DNA from: Halorubrum sp. 2020YC2
Lineage (GTDB): Archaea; Halobacteriota; Halobacteria; Halobacteriales; Haloferacaceae
Length of the DNA stretch: 64,000 nucleotides
NCBI RefSeq assembly: GCF_018623055.1
Contig: NZ_CP076019.1
Location: 682,001-746,000 of the forward strand
Direction of reading: 5' to 3'
The notes beneath the pieces are model-generated. The model had not been told where the DNA came from, did not search any database, and saw only the letters and a list, made by a program, of their open reading frames with translations. The position numbers and the translations under genes are program-made. Shown piece after piece: positions 9,444-17,734 of the stretch (within the stretch, counting starts at the first letter, position 1; every line of letters starts with the position of its first letter).

Positions 9444-9661
9444 ACAGTAGTTACGAGCCCACGACGGATAAGAGTAAAATTGCCGTCAGTCCCACACCAA
9501 CAGCGATGCTAACCCCGACCGCTGAACGGTGGATGTTCGCCCTCGGTAGCCCGAGCTACCTCGTGCCGATTCCGCTACCAAGCCGTGGGACTCTGCCGGT
9601 GATTGGGTGTCTGGCTGAACGACGCCGACACCGGTTTGTGCGTGAAAACCCAACAAATTGT

Positions 9662-9985
9662 ATGTCAAATACAACTGTCGCAACGGCAGCCAACCCGCAG
9701 ATGCTGATCGACAAGCTTCCAGCAGCACCAGGTAACTGGGAACGGAACGAAGAGCCCGGTGGCATCGTCGAGTACCGACTTCCAGACAAAAACAGTCCCT
9801 GTACTGCGGCGAAAATCGCAGTTCGTCCTGATATCCTGAGCGATGCAACCGTCCGACTTGTCCGTAAGCGCGGCTGTAGTGATGCGGGGAGCAACACATT
9901 CGATTCACTCGATGCCGCCGTAGACGCAGTCAGCCGAGAACTCAATCATGTTCTCGCGGCTGTCAACGAGGACGAGGCGCGGTAG
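9662..9985 (+). CDS. Hypothetical protein, 107 aa
   Basis: The frame is open from 9506, but the ATG at 9662 (MSNTTVATAANPQMLIDKLP) lies directly after an AT-rich promoter-like stretch and begins the part with protein-like composition. It contains a pattern reminiscent of small haloarchaeal regulators (NWERNEEPGGIVEYRLPD), one Cys in SPCTAAK and one in KRGCSD, and no membrane segment. Function not recognised. Confidence 0.6.
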   Translation: MSNTTVATAANPQMLIDKLPAAPGNWERNEEPGGIVEYRLPDKNSPCTAAKIAVRPDILSDATVRLVRKRGCSDAGSNTFDSLDAAVDAVSRELNHVLAAVNEDEAR

Positions 9986-10224
9986 GATCAGCTGCGGGTT
10001 CGGCTGCGGTTTTATCTCTAGCACTAGTGGGTACAGCGTGTGACGCCGGTCAGGTCGGTCACGATCAACATCGAGACTCAAAGAGCCGATAGAGTATGAA
10101 CCATGTCGACACGACGTAGTGACGCCGCTTCGGCTACGTTGGTCGCACTCGTCGTCTGGCTCGCCAGACGACAGGAGGGGCTGCCTCCACGGTTGATGTT
10201 CGGCCGGTCCCATTCTTTGGCGGT

Positions 10225-10458
10225 GTGGTCGTCGTAGTGCTCGTTGAGGTCGTGTTCGCACGGTGGCCGGAGCGGATGGCTCGCCGCTGGCGCCGTCTAG
10301 TGATTCGCTTCGGCTCACCTATCGCACTTCTCGTCGCGACCCTGTCAGTAGACCGTCGCAGCGGCACGCCCCACGCGGTGACACTCGGGGACCTCGCCGG
10401 ATACTTCGTGCTGCTCATTGAGATTACGATGGACATTGTTCCTGAGTCGAAACAGTAG
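10225..10458 (+). CDS. Small membrane ORF, possibly the end of a broken gene
   Basis: 77 codons from GTG; the first ten are nearly all hydrophobic (VVVVLVEVVF) and a second hydrophobic run follows (SPIALLVATL). The frame continues upstream without a start codon to 10123, and an ATG at 10103 in another frame runs into TAG at 10235. That pattern would fit a frameshifted small membrane protein. Weak call. Confidence 0.3.
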   Translation: MVVVVLVEVVFARWPERMARRWRRLVIRFGSPIALLVATLSVDRRSGTPHAVTLGDLAGYFVLLIEITMDIVPESKQ

Positions 10459-10605
10459 TTTCGACGCACTAACCAACGCACGACGGGACCGCGACGACAG
10501 TGGTCACGGCCGCGACGAATCGGCTCTCGTATCGAGATTCAACTCAGGTAAAGTCCGTCTCAGCGGACGCTTGATGCCGCTCGCGACCCTAAGTCCGGTA
10601 TCAAG

Positions 10606-11007
10606 ATGTCTGAGCAGTACCCGATAGCGGAGCTCCCAACGCCGAGCCCCACGTACGGACCCGGCCGAGTGGTCTCAGTCCAACTCGAGGCACTAGCAAC
10701 CAACGACGAGCCGTTCGAAGACGCTGGCATTGGCACCGCGTACAACTTCGCATCCCCGGCGAACAGGCGAGCGACAGGCCCGTTTGACCGCTTTCGACAG
10801 ATGGTACACAATCCACGGTATGCCCCGATGATCGACCACGTCGAGGCGACGACAGGCCCTGTTGAGCGCGACGACGATAGCGCCACACAGCGCGTCACGC
10901 TGACCGGTCCCAACGGTCGGACGGTTACATACGCTTTCAGGTTATCGCGACGTCGACGCGGCGAATTCGATGAGCACTGGCTGACAGACAGCGTCGTTCA
11001 AGAGTAG
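10606..11007 (+). CDS. DUF4864-domain protein
   Basis: 133 residues. The centre reads GTAYNFASPANRRATGPFDR followed by FRQMVHNPRYAPMIDH, which is the signature of the DUF4864 family (small proteins known mostly from cyanobacteria, proteobacteria and plants). The end contains VTYAFRLSRRR, a strand-like continuation. Biochemical role unknown. It shares the AT-richer island with the cryptochrome gene. No signal peptide or membrane segment. Confidence 0.75.
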   Translation: MSEQYPIAELPTPSPTYGPGRVVSVQLEALATNDEPFEDAGIGTAYNFASPANRRATGPFDRFRQMVHNPRYAPMIDHVEATTGPVERDDDSATQRVTLTGPNGRTVTYAFRLSRRRRGEFDEHWLTDSVVQE

Positions 11008-11042
11008 CCTGACCGACCGTCTAGTGAGCGCTTGTGTCCGAG

Positions 11043-11363
11043 TCAGTGATCCCGCCATTCGAGCGACTGCCGATTTAGGGACTCAACGGTGGGCTCTCCA
11101 TTTTCGAGCATCCTATCAGCGATTTCGATCGCCTCCCGCAGTTCCTCGATTGACAGTTGCTCGTACGCGGGAGTCCCATCGATGTGGTCATACCAGACGC
11201 CTTGGAACAGCGTGTCCAGCACCACACGGGCAAAACAGTGGTCTTGGTGGATTGGCCAGTCGCCGGCTTCGGATGCCGCCTCGGGGAGTGCTTCGGTAAC
11301 CCGTTGAAGATATCTCCCGCGTAACGAAGTTATATTGTCGCCGCCGAGCGTTCGCTGGTCCAT
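11043..11363 (-). CDS. Conserved haloarchaeal hypothetical protein
   Basis: About 106 residues from ATG at 11363 (MDQRTLGGDNITSLRGRYLQ); a TTG at 11381 would add six. The pattern ending IHQDHCFARVVLDTLFQGVW and IEELREAIEIADRMLENG looks like a helical, conserved haloarchaeal protein. I recall relatives only as hypothetical proteins. It converges on the DUF4864 gene with 35 bases between their stops. Confidence 0.65.
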   Translation of the reverse strand: MDQRTLGGDNITSLRGRYLQRVTEALPEAASEAGDWPIHQDHCFARVVLDTLFQGVWYDHIDGTPAYEQLSIEELREAIEIADRMLENGEPTVESLNRQSLEWRDH

Positions 11364-11451
11364 TCGCCACTTGAGATACAAGCCTCAGTACGCATACGGC
11401 TTTCCCCACTACCCAACCGTATTCCTCTACCGGACAAGCGGTCCGTTGCGA

Positions 11452-11607
11452 TCAATAGATCCCGGCACCGTTGATTTTTCCATCCCGTAGGGACTCTCCC
11501 AACTGTCTCAGTGTCTCTTTATACTCAATGAAATAGCCTTCCCGCTTCTCCCCTTGTCTAGTAATGTTGAAAACGCCATCACAACCTGTTTGAACTCCGT
11601 TTGATTT
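11452..11607 (-). pseudogene. C-terminal remnant of an unidentified protein
   Basis: 51 codons without a start lie between an in-frame TGA (upstream) and a TGA at 11452: GVQTGCDGVFNITRQGEKRE, then GYFIEYKETLRQLGESLRDG and KINGAGIY. The composition (Lys, Glu, Tyr, Asn) is plainly protein-like but less acidic than the haloarchaeal core. I cannot name the family. The surrounding 400 bases (11364-11789) hold nothing else except the promoter of the next gene. Confidence 0.45.
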
Positions 11608-11744
11608 TCAGCGGATGTATTGTCGTCAACACGGTCGCCTCCCGTCCCCTAGTCACCAACCCCTAAGAGAGAAATTTTGGAGGGTACGTACTGTGTGTCC
11701 GCTCCTGATTCACCGTAATAGTGGTTCCGGCCGCGTCCGGTATT

Positions 11745-11765
11745 ACTTTATTATTTATAATTAGG
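11745..11765 (+). promoter_or_regulatory. TATA-type promoter for the alpha-hydroxy-acid enzyme
   Basis: A pure A/T block around TTATTTATAA (11751-11760) lies about 30-40 bases before the GTG at 11790, the spacing expected for a leaderless archaeal transcript. Confidence 0.5.
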
Positions 11766-11789
11766 TATACTGAACTACCCTGTTACTTT

Positions 11790-13031
11790 GTGACTAAACC
11801 TGAGGAACAGATGGACACAGGAGAGCCAGGCGATTCGAGAGAAAGCGGCGATGTTCATGCTGAGCAATTCGGAGTGAAGCGGATTCGTGAGGCGTATCGT
11901 CGCGGCATGTACAACGGGGAAACGCCTGATTTCCCGCTTTCGTACGACGAACTCCGGGAAGCGGCCTTCGAGCGGATGTCAGAGAACGCGAAGGCGTACG
12001 TCCACGGCGGAGCGGGCACCGAAGAGACATTCGAGCGGAATAAGGATTTTTCGCGGTGGCGAATCGTGCCGCGGATGCTACGGGGGGTAGCCGACCGTGA
12101 CCTCTCGGTCAACGTGCTCGGAACCGAACACGAGTATCCGCTCATGGTCACGCCCCTCGGTGTCCAGACGCTACTACACGAGGAGGGAGAGACCGCGACC
12201 GCTCGTGCGTGCGAGGAACTGAACGTGCCGTTCGTGCTGTCGTCGCTGTCGTCGACGCCACTTGAAGAGGTGGCGGAGACGCTAGGAGACACCCCGAAGT
12301 GGTTTCAGTTCTACTGGTCTTCGGATCGTGAGGTCGCCGCGTCGTTCCTTGACCGCGCGGAGGCAGCCGACTACGACGCTATTGTTGTCACGGTCGACGC
12401 GCCAACGCTTGGGTGGCGCGAGCGCCTGTTAGAGCGCGGGTATTACCCCTTCCTGGAAGGAGAGGGGATGGCAAACTACTTCTCTGATCCCGCATTCCGT
12501 GAATCGCTCGACGCCCCACCCGAGGAAGACGCGCAAGCGGCTGTCGACCACTTTTTGGAGGTGTTTGGTGACGCGTCGCTCACATGGGACGACCTCGAGT
12601 TCGTCTTCGATCGGACGGACCTCCCGGTGGTTATCAAGGGTGTGCTCCACCCCGAGGACGCCAAGACAGCGGTCGAATACGGTGCCGATGGGATCCAAGT
12701 GTCAACCCACGGCGGTAGGCAGGTCGACGGATCGATCTCGGCAGTCGAAGCGCTGCCAGAGGTCGCGGACGCAGTCGGCGACAGGACGGCCGTGCTGTTC
12801 GACTCGGGCATCCGACGCGGCGAAGACGCGTTCAAGGCGATGGGGCTGGGAGCCGACGCCGTCATGATCGGACGCCCGTTCGCGTACGGACTCGCTCACT
12901 CCGGTGAGGCTGGCGTGCGAAATGTCTTAGAGAACACGCTCTCGCAGTTCGACCTCACGATGGGATTAGCTGGTATCGACGAAGCGAAATCGATCGGGTC
13001 CGAGGCGATCCGCGACGAACGAACGCTTTGA
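11790..13031 (+). CDS. FMN-dependent alpha-hydroxy-acid oxidizing enzyme (lactate oxidase/dehydrogenase type)
   Basis: About 413 residues. This is a TIM-barrel flavoprotein of the LldD/glycolate oxidase/lactate 2-monooxygenase family: PLMVTPLGVQTLLHEEGE near the N-terminus, WFQFYWSSDREV, then the FMN/active-site block VVIKGVLHPEDAKTAVEYGA, VSTHGGRQVDGSISA (His and Arg of the active site) and FDSGIRRGEDAFKAMGLGA, VMIGRPFAYGL. The expected reaction is oxidation of a 2-hydroxy acid such as lactate; the acceptor cannot be told from sequence. Starts at GTG 11790 given the promoter; ATG 11811 is the alternative. The ORF continues upstream to 11721 but that would include the promoter. Confidence 0.88.
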   Translation: MTKPEEQMDTGEPGDSRESGDVHAEQFGVKRIREAYRRGMYNGETPDFPLSYDELREAAFERMSENAKAYVHGGAGTEETFERNKDFSRWRIVPRMLRGVADRDLSVNVLGTEHEYPLMVTPLGVQTLLHEEGETATARACEELNVPFVLSSLSSTPLEEVAETLGDTPKWFQFYWSSDREVAASFLDRAEAADYDAIVVTVDAPTLGWRERLLERGYYPFLEGEGMANYFSDPAFRESLDAPPEEDAQAAVDHFLEVFGDASLTWDDLEFVFDRTDLPVVIKGVLHPEDAKTAVEYGADGIQVSTHGGRQVDGSISAVEALPEVADAVGDRTAVLFDSGIRRGEDAFKAMGLGADAVMIGRPFAYGLAHSGEAGVRNVLENTLSQFDLTMGLAGIDEAKSIGSEAIRDERTL

Positions 13032-13075
13032 CGTCCTCCCCGCACTGAAGCGCGAAGCTTTCCTCTTGATTCCCC
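13032..13075. repeat. Possible solo IS200/IS605 end
   Basis: The bases after the stop (CTCCCCGCACTGAAGCGCG, then AAGCTTTCCTC) resemble the small terminal hairpin seen near tnpB at 16600 (CATCCCGCGCCTAAAGGCGC). Similarity judged by eye only. Confidence 0.25.
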
Positions 13076-13127
13076 GTAACAGCGCCATGTCACCGAATAC
13101 TTGTGCGCGAGCACACTAGCGAATCCA

Positions 13128-15032
13128 GTGACAGACGACCACGGCGGGTTCGAACACGCTCGGGAGAACGTCGACGGCCACCCGATGGTGAGTTTGCTCA
13201 GCTACGCCAAACCCTACTGGGTAACTCTCACGCTCGGCGTGCTCGCGGCGTTCCTCACGAGATTTGCCCGACTGATCCCACCGATTGTCGTCGCGGCCGC
13301 CATCGATCGAGCGATCCGCGGCTCGGCCGACGCGGGACTGTTGACCGACGTGGGCTTGCTGTCCCCGGGTGAGATCACCGGCGAAGCGGCTCGCCTCGCG
13401 GTGCTCGAACAACTCGTGCTCATCGCGGTTCTCGCGTACTTGGTCAGGTCGGTCGCTCGGTTTGTGTCCCGGTATCTGCTTCAAGCGACTGCGCAGAAGG
13501 TTCAGCGTGATCTGCGAAACGACACGTACGACCATCTCCAGCGGCTCTCGATGGATTTCTTCGCCGATCATCAGACAGGCGGCATGATGTCGATCCTCAA
13601 CAGCGATATCAATCGGCTTGAGCAGTTCCTGAACACGGAGTTTCGACAACTCATCCGCGTGATCGCAACGGTCGGCGGGATTGCGATCATCTTGTGGACA
13701 TACTCGCCGAAGCTGGCGCTCGTCGCGCTCGCACCGGTCCCGGTCATCGGACTGGCGAGTAGCCAGTTTCTCACCTGGATCGAGCCGCGGTATAAATCGA
13801 TTCGCGAGACCGTCGCTCGACTGAACACGCGGCTTGAGAACAACCTTGGTGGCGCTGCGGTGATTAAGTCGTTCGACCGGTATGGCTTTGAGAAGCATCG
13901 GGTTGCTGAGCAGAGCGAGGCGTACCACGATGAGAAGGTCGCGGCGCTGCGAATCCGACGTGGGTTCTTTGCGACGCTGCGGCTGTTAACCGGCGTCGTG
14001 TTCGTCCTCGTTCTCTACATCGGTGGCACTGATATCATCACTGGCGTTCCTGGCGAGGCAGGGGCACTGACCCTTGGTGGGTTCGCGCTCTTTTTCCTCC
14101 TGTTGCGGCGGCTGTACTCGCCGATGCGTCGTGTCGGGAAGTCAGCAAATAAGTACCAGCTTGCGAAGTCGAGTGCCGAGCGGGTGTTCGGGTTACTTGG
14201 CCGCGAGCCGACAATAACCAGCCCTGACTCGGCGTACGTCCCTGAGTCGGTCGACGGGAGGGTCACGTTTGACGATGTGACGTTCGCCTACGGGGACCGC
14301 GAGCCTGTCCTCCAAAACGTCTCGCTTGATGTTCCCGCGGGAACAACCATCGGGCTTGCCGGGGCGACCGGGGCCGGCAAGTCAACACTCCTGAAACTCA
14401 TTCCCCGCTTCCACGATGTCGATGACGGGGCAGTCCGGGTTGACGGGACTGACGTCCGGGAGTGTGATCTCCAGTCGTTACGGGATTCGATCGCGATTGT
14501 GGAGCAGAATCCGTACCTGTTCTCGGGGACTGTCGCAGAGAATATCGCGTACGGCGACCGCGAGATACTTGACGCCGAGTGGGCAGAAGACCCTGACAAA
14601 AGCGCCCGCGATCAGGTTGAGCAGGCGGCAGAGGCCGCCGCAGCTGACGAGTTCATTACAGACCTCCCGAATGGATACGACACGCAAGTTGGCGAGCGGG
14701 GTATCAAACTCTCGGGCGGCCAACGGCAGCGTCTCGCCATCGCCCGGGCACTACTCAATGATCCTGAGATCATCGTCTTTGATGAGGCCACATCAGATGT
14801 TGATACGGAGACCGAAGAGCTGATTCAAGAAAGTCTTGAGCGGCTGGTCGAGGAGCGAACCGCATTCATCATTGCGCACCGGCTCTCAACGATCCAGAAC
14901 GCAGACAAGATTATCGTAATGGATGAGGGCCAGATTGTCGAGCGGGGTGGGCACGAAGAACTGGTTGCGGGCGAGGGAACATATGCGAACCTCTGGCAGG
15001 GGCAGGCCGAGGTTTCTGCTGCCAACGACTGA
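13128..15032 (+). CDS. ABC exporter, fused permease and ATPase
   Basis: About 634 residues from GTG 13128; an upstream TTG is less likely. The N-terminal half is a six-helix ABC transmembrane domain (VTLTLGVLAAFLTRFARLIP, AVLAYLVRSVARFVSRYLLQ, YDHLQRLSMDFFADHQTGGM). The C-terminal ATPase has Walker A GATGAGKST, signature LSGGQRQRLAIARAL, Walker B IIVFDEATSDVD and the switch histidine in IIAHRLSTIQ. It is a half-transporter of the MsbA/LmrA type that would homodimerise. Substrate unknown; no substrate-binding protein is nearby, consistent with export. Confidence 0.92.
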   Translation: MTDDHGGFEHARENVDGHPMVSLLSYAKPYWVTLTLGVLAAFLTRFARLIPPIVVAAAIDRAIRGSADAGLLTDVGLLSPGEITGEAARLAVLEQLVLIAVLAYLVRSVARFVSRYLLQATAQKVQRDLRNDTYDHLQRLSMDFFADHQTGGMMSILNSDINRLEQFLNTEFRQLIRVIATVGGIAIILWTYSPKLALVALAPVPVIGLASSQFLTWIEPRYKSIRETVARLNTRLENNLGGAAVIKSFDRYGFEKHRVAEQSEAYHDEKVAALRIRRGFFATLRLLTGVVFVLVLYIGGTDIITGVPGEAGALTLGGFALFFLLLRRLYSPMRRVGKSANKYQLAKSSAERVFGLLGREPTITSPDSAYVPESVDGRVTFDDVTFAYGDREPVLQNVSLDVPAGTTIGLAGATGAGKSTLLKLIPRFHDVDDGAVRVDGTDVRECDLQSLRDSIAIVEQNPYLFSGTVAENIAYGDREILDAEWAEDPDKSARDQVEQAAEAAAADEFITDLPNGYDTQVGERGIKLSGGQRQRLAIARALLNDPEIIVFDEATSDVDTETEELIQESLERLVEERTAFIIAHRLSTIQNADKIIVMDEGQIVERGGHEELVAGEGTYANLWQGQAEVSAAND

Positions 15033-15142
15033 CACTTCAACTAGTCCCTGTCACCCAAAATTAGTCTCAGAATGACCCGATATTTGAGGTCGGTTTCTGG
15101 TGTCACTCCCATCTTTTTGGTTGCTCGTCCGATCAACTACGT

Positions 15143-16345
15143 GTGTCGCCAACACACGCGGATCGGCTCGGGACGCCCGGTGCGAACAGTTCGACGTCGG
15201 TACTGTTACTCGGGAGTGGAGAACTCGGCAAAGAGGTCGTGCTCGCGGCTCAACAGCTGGGTATTGAAACAATCGCTGTCGACCGGTACGAGGGCGCCCC
15301 GGCGATGCAGGCAGCCCACCGGTCACACACTATCGATATGACTGATGCGGTCGCCGTCCGAGATGTCGTATCGGCAGAAACGCCCGACTTGATCGTCCCA
15401 GAAATTGAAGCGATTGCGACAGATGAGTTGGAGCGACTCGAAGACGAGGGGTATGATGTCGTTCCTACTGCCAAAGCGACGCGGCTGACGATGGATCGCG
15501 AATGGATTCGTGAGTTCGCCGCAGAGGATATTGGAGTCCCGACGAGCGAGTACGCGTTCGCTGACAATTACGACGCGTACAGTGAGGCAGTTGCGGATAT
15601 TGGAGTTCCGGTCGTCGTCAAGCCGACGATGTCGTCGTCTGGAAAAGGCCAGTCGATCGTGCGCAACGCCGATACGATTGATAACGCTTGGGAGGCTGCT
15701 CGAGCTGGATCCCGCTCGGATACTGGACGGGTCATTGTTGAGGAGTTAGTCGATTTCGACGCTGAATTCACTCTCTTGACGGTCCAACACGCCGACGGAA
15801 CAACGTTTTGCCCACCGATAGGACACACACAGGAAGGTGGTGACTACCGGACAAGCTGGCAGCCTCACCGACTCACTAGCACGCAACTGGAGGCTGCTCA
15901 AGAAATGGCCCAGCAGGTTACTGCTGGGCTTGGCGGAAACGGAATCTTCGGGGTCGAATTTTTCGTCCGCGATGGAGAAGTGTTGTTTAGTGAGCTGTCG
16001 CCGCGTCCGCATGACACGGGGCTCGTAACTCTTGGGTCGCAACAACACAGCCAGTTCGAACTTCACTTACGCGCTATTCTGGGGCTTCCGGTCCCAGACG
16101 TGACCGTTGATGAACCTGGCGCGAGCGCGGCATTAGTCGCCGACGAATCGATCGAGATGCCAGCGTTCACCGGCGTTGCTGATGCGCTCAAGACACCAGC
16201 GACGGCTATCCGGTTGTTTGGCAAACCAGAGGCGTACGACGGTCGGCGCATGGGTGTCGTCGTTGCGACCGGTACGGATACGGAGGTTGCTCAAGGGCGT
16301 GCTAGCGACGCTCTTGATCAACTCTCTGTCGTCGAAGAGCAATGA
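15143..16345 (+). CDS. purT: Formate-dependent phosphoribosylglycinamide formyltransferase PurT
   Basis: 400 residues from GTG. ATP-grasp enzyme: VLLLGSGELGKEVVLAAQQL at the N-terminus is the PurT preATP-grasp opening, followed by VDRYEGAPAMQAAHRSHTID, IVPEIEAIATDELERLEDEG, KPTMSSSGKGQSIV (ATP loop), the metal-binding FGVEFFVRDGEVLFSELSPR, PHDTGLVTL, and the C-terminal domain with RRMGVVVATG. It formylates GAR with formate and ATP in purine synthesis. Monocistronic here, 110 bases after the ABC exporter. Confidence 0.93.
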   Translation: MSPTHADRLGTPGANSSTSVLLLGSGELGKEVVLAAQQLGIETIAVDRYEGAPAMQAAHRSHTIDMTDAVAVRDVVSAETPDLIVPEIEAIATDELERLEDEGYDVVPTAKATRLTMDREWIREFAAEDIGVPTSEYAFADNYDAYSEAVADIGVPVVVKPTMSSSGKGQSIVRNADTIDNAWEAARAGSRSDTGRVIVEELVDFDAEFTLLTVQHADGTTFCPPIGHTQEGGDYRTSWQPHRLTSTQLEAAQEMAQQVTAGLGGNGIFGVEFFVRDGEVLFSELSPRPHDTGLVTLGSQQHSQFELHLRAILGLPVPDVTVDEPGASAALVADESIEMPAFTGVADALKTPATAIRLFGKPEAYDGRRMGVVVATGTDTEVAQGRASDALDQLSVVEEQ

Positions 16346-16432
16346 GCGTCAATCACTCAGGAACCAACGTCTGTGCCTACGCCGATATAGATTTTCGGTG
16401 AAGTTTGGCGAACTCTCATACGTGGAGACGCC

Positions 16433-17124
16433 GGTTCGTGAATCGCCTCGGGGTCAAGCCCAAGGGCTTCCCATTCCCACGACGTGACTTACAGACACGG
16501 ACTCAGGATGAGTTTCTCTTGTAAAGGTTCGGCTGAGAGCGTGAAGTACCCGGCCTTGCCATCGGCGGTGGATTGTTGAACGAGTTGCCGGATTCATCCC
16601 GCGCCTAAAGGCGCAGGTATTCTCCTTGCGTTGTATAAGTCGTGTCCGTAGCGGTCACAGTCTCCACGGGCGTGTTTCCGGGCCATCCCAGCCCTAATTC
16701 AGAACATCCTCTCTGTAAGACGTTCATCGCCACATTCGCGTCTCTGTCCGTCTCAAATCTACACGACGGACAGGAGTGTTCCCTGACCCAGATGGGTTTC
16801 GCTGTCTCCACATCACACGACGCGCATTCTCTGGTCGTGCCTCGGGCTTCGACCTGTACGACGTGACTGCCGTACAGTTCTGCTTTGTATTCGAGCAGGG
16901 TCATGAACTGTCGCTACGCCGCATCCTGCTTGTTTCGAGTGTTGTGCGACTGTTCAAGAATCCCCTTCACGTTCAGGTCTTCGCCGAATACGGCGTCGTA
17001 CTCACGGACGAGCCATGTCGTTATCTTGTGCTGGTAGTCCAGCACCTTCCGACGGATCCGACGCTTGACTTTGGCAACTTCAACTCGTTGTTTCTCGTAG
17101 TTGTTCGACCCCTTCTCCGAGGTC
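16433..17124 (-). mobile_element. Truncated IS200/IS605-type (tnpB) insertion sequence
   Basis: The left part (16433-16485) reads, on the minus strand, GGAAGCCCTTGGGCTTGACC then CCGAGGCGATTCACG, an end sequence I recall from haloarchaeal tnpB elements. A second end-like hairpin is at about 16595-16620. The 5' part of tnpB and the other end are missing. The junction with foreign sequence is near 17124. No tnpA is present, so it cannot move by itself. Confidence 0.7.
16605..17124 (-). pseudogene. tnpB: tnpB remnant (RNA-guided nuclease of IS200/IS605 elements)
   Basis: Only the C-terminal part is left: GSNNYEKQRVEVAKVKRRIR, then YDAVFGEDLNVKGIL, a stop in NKQDAA*RQFMTLLEYK, and the zinc finger CASCDVETAKPIWVREHSC followed by PSC and TDRDANVAMNVL. 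The stop (TAG near 16915) stands where relatives have Trp, so it is a point nonsense mutation. The RuvC Glu (in GEDLN) and final Asp (DRDANVA) remain; the first RuvC Asp and the whole N-terminal wedge and REC part are gone. Inactive. Confidence 0.85.
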
Positions 17125-17204
17125 TTCCCGCAGCCCGTACAGCGCGCCGAGAGAAGCGGGCCGACGTGGCCCACGCCGGGCGCGGTGACCCGTTCACTCG
17201 ACAT
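17125..17204 (-). pseudogene. Small zinc-binding ORF cut by the tnpB fragment
   Basis: The ATG at 17204 begins MSSERVTAPGVGHVGPLLSA then RCTGCGK, after which the frame runs straight into the tnpB remnant. The CxxC and position (overlapping the end of the preceding small gene by 11 bases) suggest a third gene of a compact cluster, lost by the insertion. Confidence 0.45.
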
Positions 17205-17330
17205 CGTCCACCTCCTCGGTCTCGTCGTCCTCGCGTTTCTCTGCGAGCTCGTCGGGAAGGTTCCCGTCTCCTCCGCGACCCGGAGCTGTTCCGCGAGCGA
17301 ACTCGCATGACCAAGGTCGTCGTCGCTCAC
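17194..17330 (-). pseudogene. Small acidic protein gene with apparent frameshift
   Basis: GTG at 17330 overlaps the stop of the preceding gene (GTGA) and encodes MSDDDLGHASSLAEQLRVAE. The natural continuation NLPDELAEKREDDETEEVDD followed by VE and stop is found in another frame, reached if one base is restored near 17260. Joined, it would be about 45 residues. Read in the existing frame it becomes basic and runs into the next ORF. Confidence 0.5.
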
Positions 17331-17542
17331 GCGGACGCACCCCCGTCTGAGCCCTCGTCGGGACGGTAGCGCCGGCCCTCGGAGGTACCGATCTTGAACT
17401 CGTCGAGGCGCTCGGGACAGCCGACCAGGTGGCCGTACTCGAGGTCGCCGTTGATGCTGCGCGTACAGCGCGCACCGCAGGTGTCGCAGAAGAACTCGCG
17501 GTCCTTCTCGGCGGTGAAGCTCCCGGAGTAGCCGAGGCTCAC
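17327..17542 (-). CDS. Small zinc-finger protein, 71 aa
   Basis: From GTG 17542 (MSLGYSGSFTAEKDREFFCD). It has CDTCGARCTRS and a later Cys (HLVGCPERL), likely one zinc site. Its stop overlaps the next start by 4 bases, suggesting coupled translation. Small overlapping genes beside a tRNA gene are common in haloarchaeal proviruses and integrated plasmids. The longer frame to 17695 reads through tRNA-like repeats and is not credible. Confidence 0.55.
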   Translation of the reverse strand: MSLGYSGSFTAEKDREFFCDTCGARCTRSINGDLEYGHLVGCPERLDEFKIGTSEGRRYRPDEGSDGGASA

Positions 17543-17621
17543 GCGCCGACACCTCCGGTTACGGACCTGTTTTTCTCGAATACCTGTTACTAAGAAGTGA
17601 TACGTTAGGGTGAAAACCGCT

Positions 17622-17688
17622 ATGGGGCCGGAGGGATTGTGAACCACGCGGACTTCGCTCCGCTCGTCCGCTGGGTTCAAATCCCTCC
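17622..17688. repeat. Duplicate of the tRNA-Trp 3' end; attachment-site-like inverted repeat
   Basis: ATGGGGCCGGAGGGATT (17622-17638) is identical to 17734-17750, which is the 3' end of the tRNA-Trp gene plus one base. The copy also opens an imperfect inverted repeat: arm 17630-17653 pairs with 17666-17688, and the second arm again carries a T-arm sequence (GGGTTCAAATCCCTCC). Such repeats are what integrases leave behind on inserting at a tRNA gene. A further hairpin (GCTGCCGC / GCGGCAGC, 17699-17728) lies between it and the tRNA. Confidence 0.6.
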
Positions 17689-17734
17689 TCGGCATATCGC
17701 TGCCGCTCGCGACGTTGCTCGCGGCAGCAGAAAA

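Noticed and set aside
17543-17695. Upstream extension of the zinc-finger gene beginning MPRRDLNPADERSE
   Set aside because: Those codons are the tRNA-like T-arm repeat; extension judged spurious.
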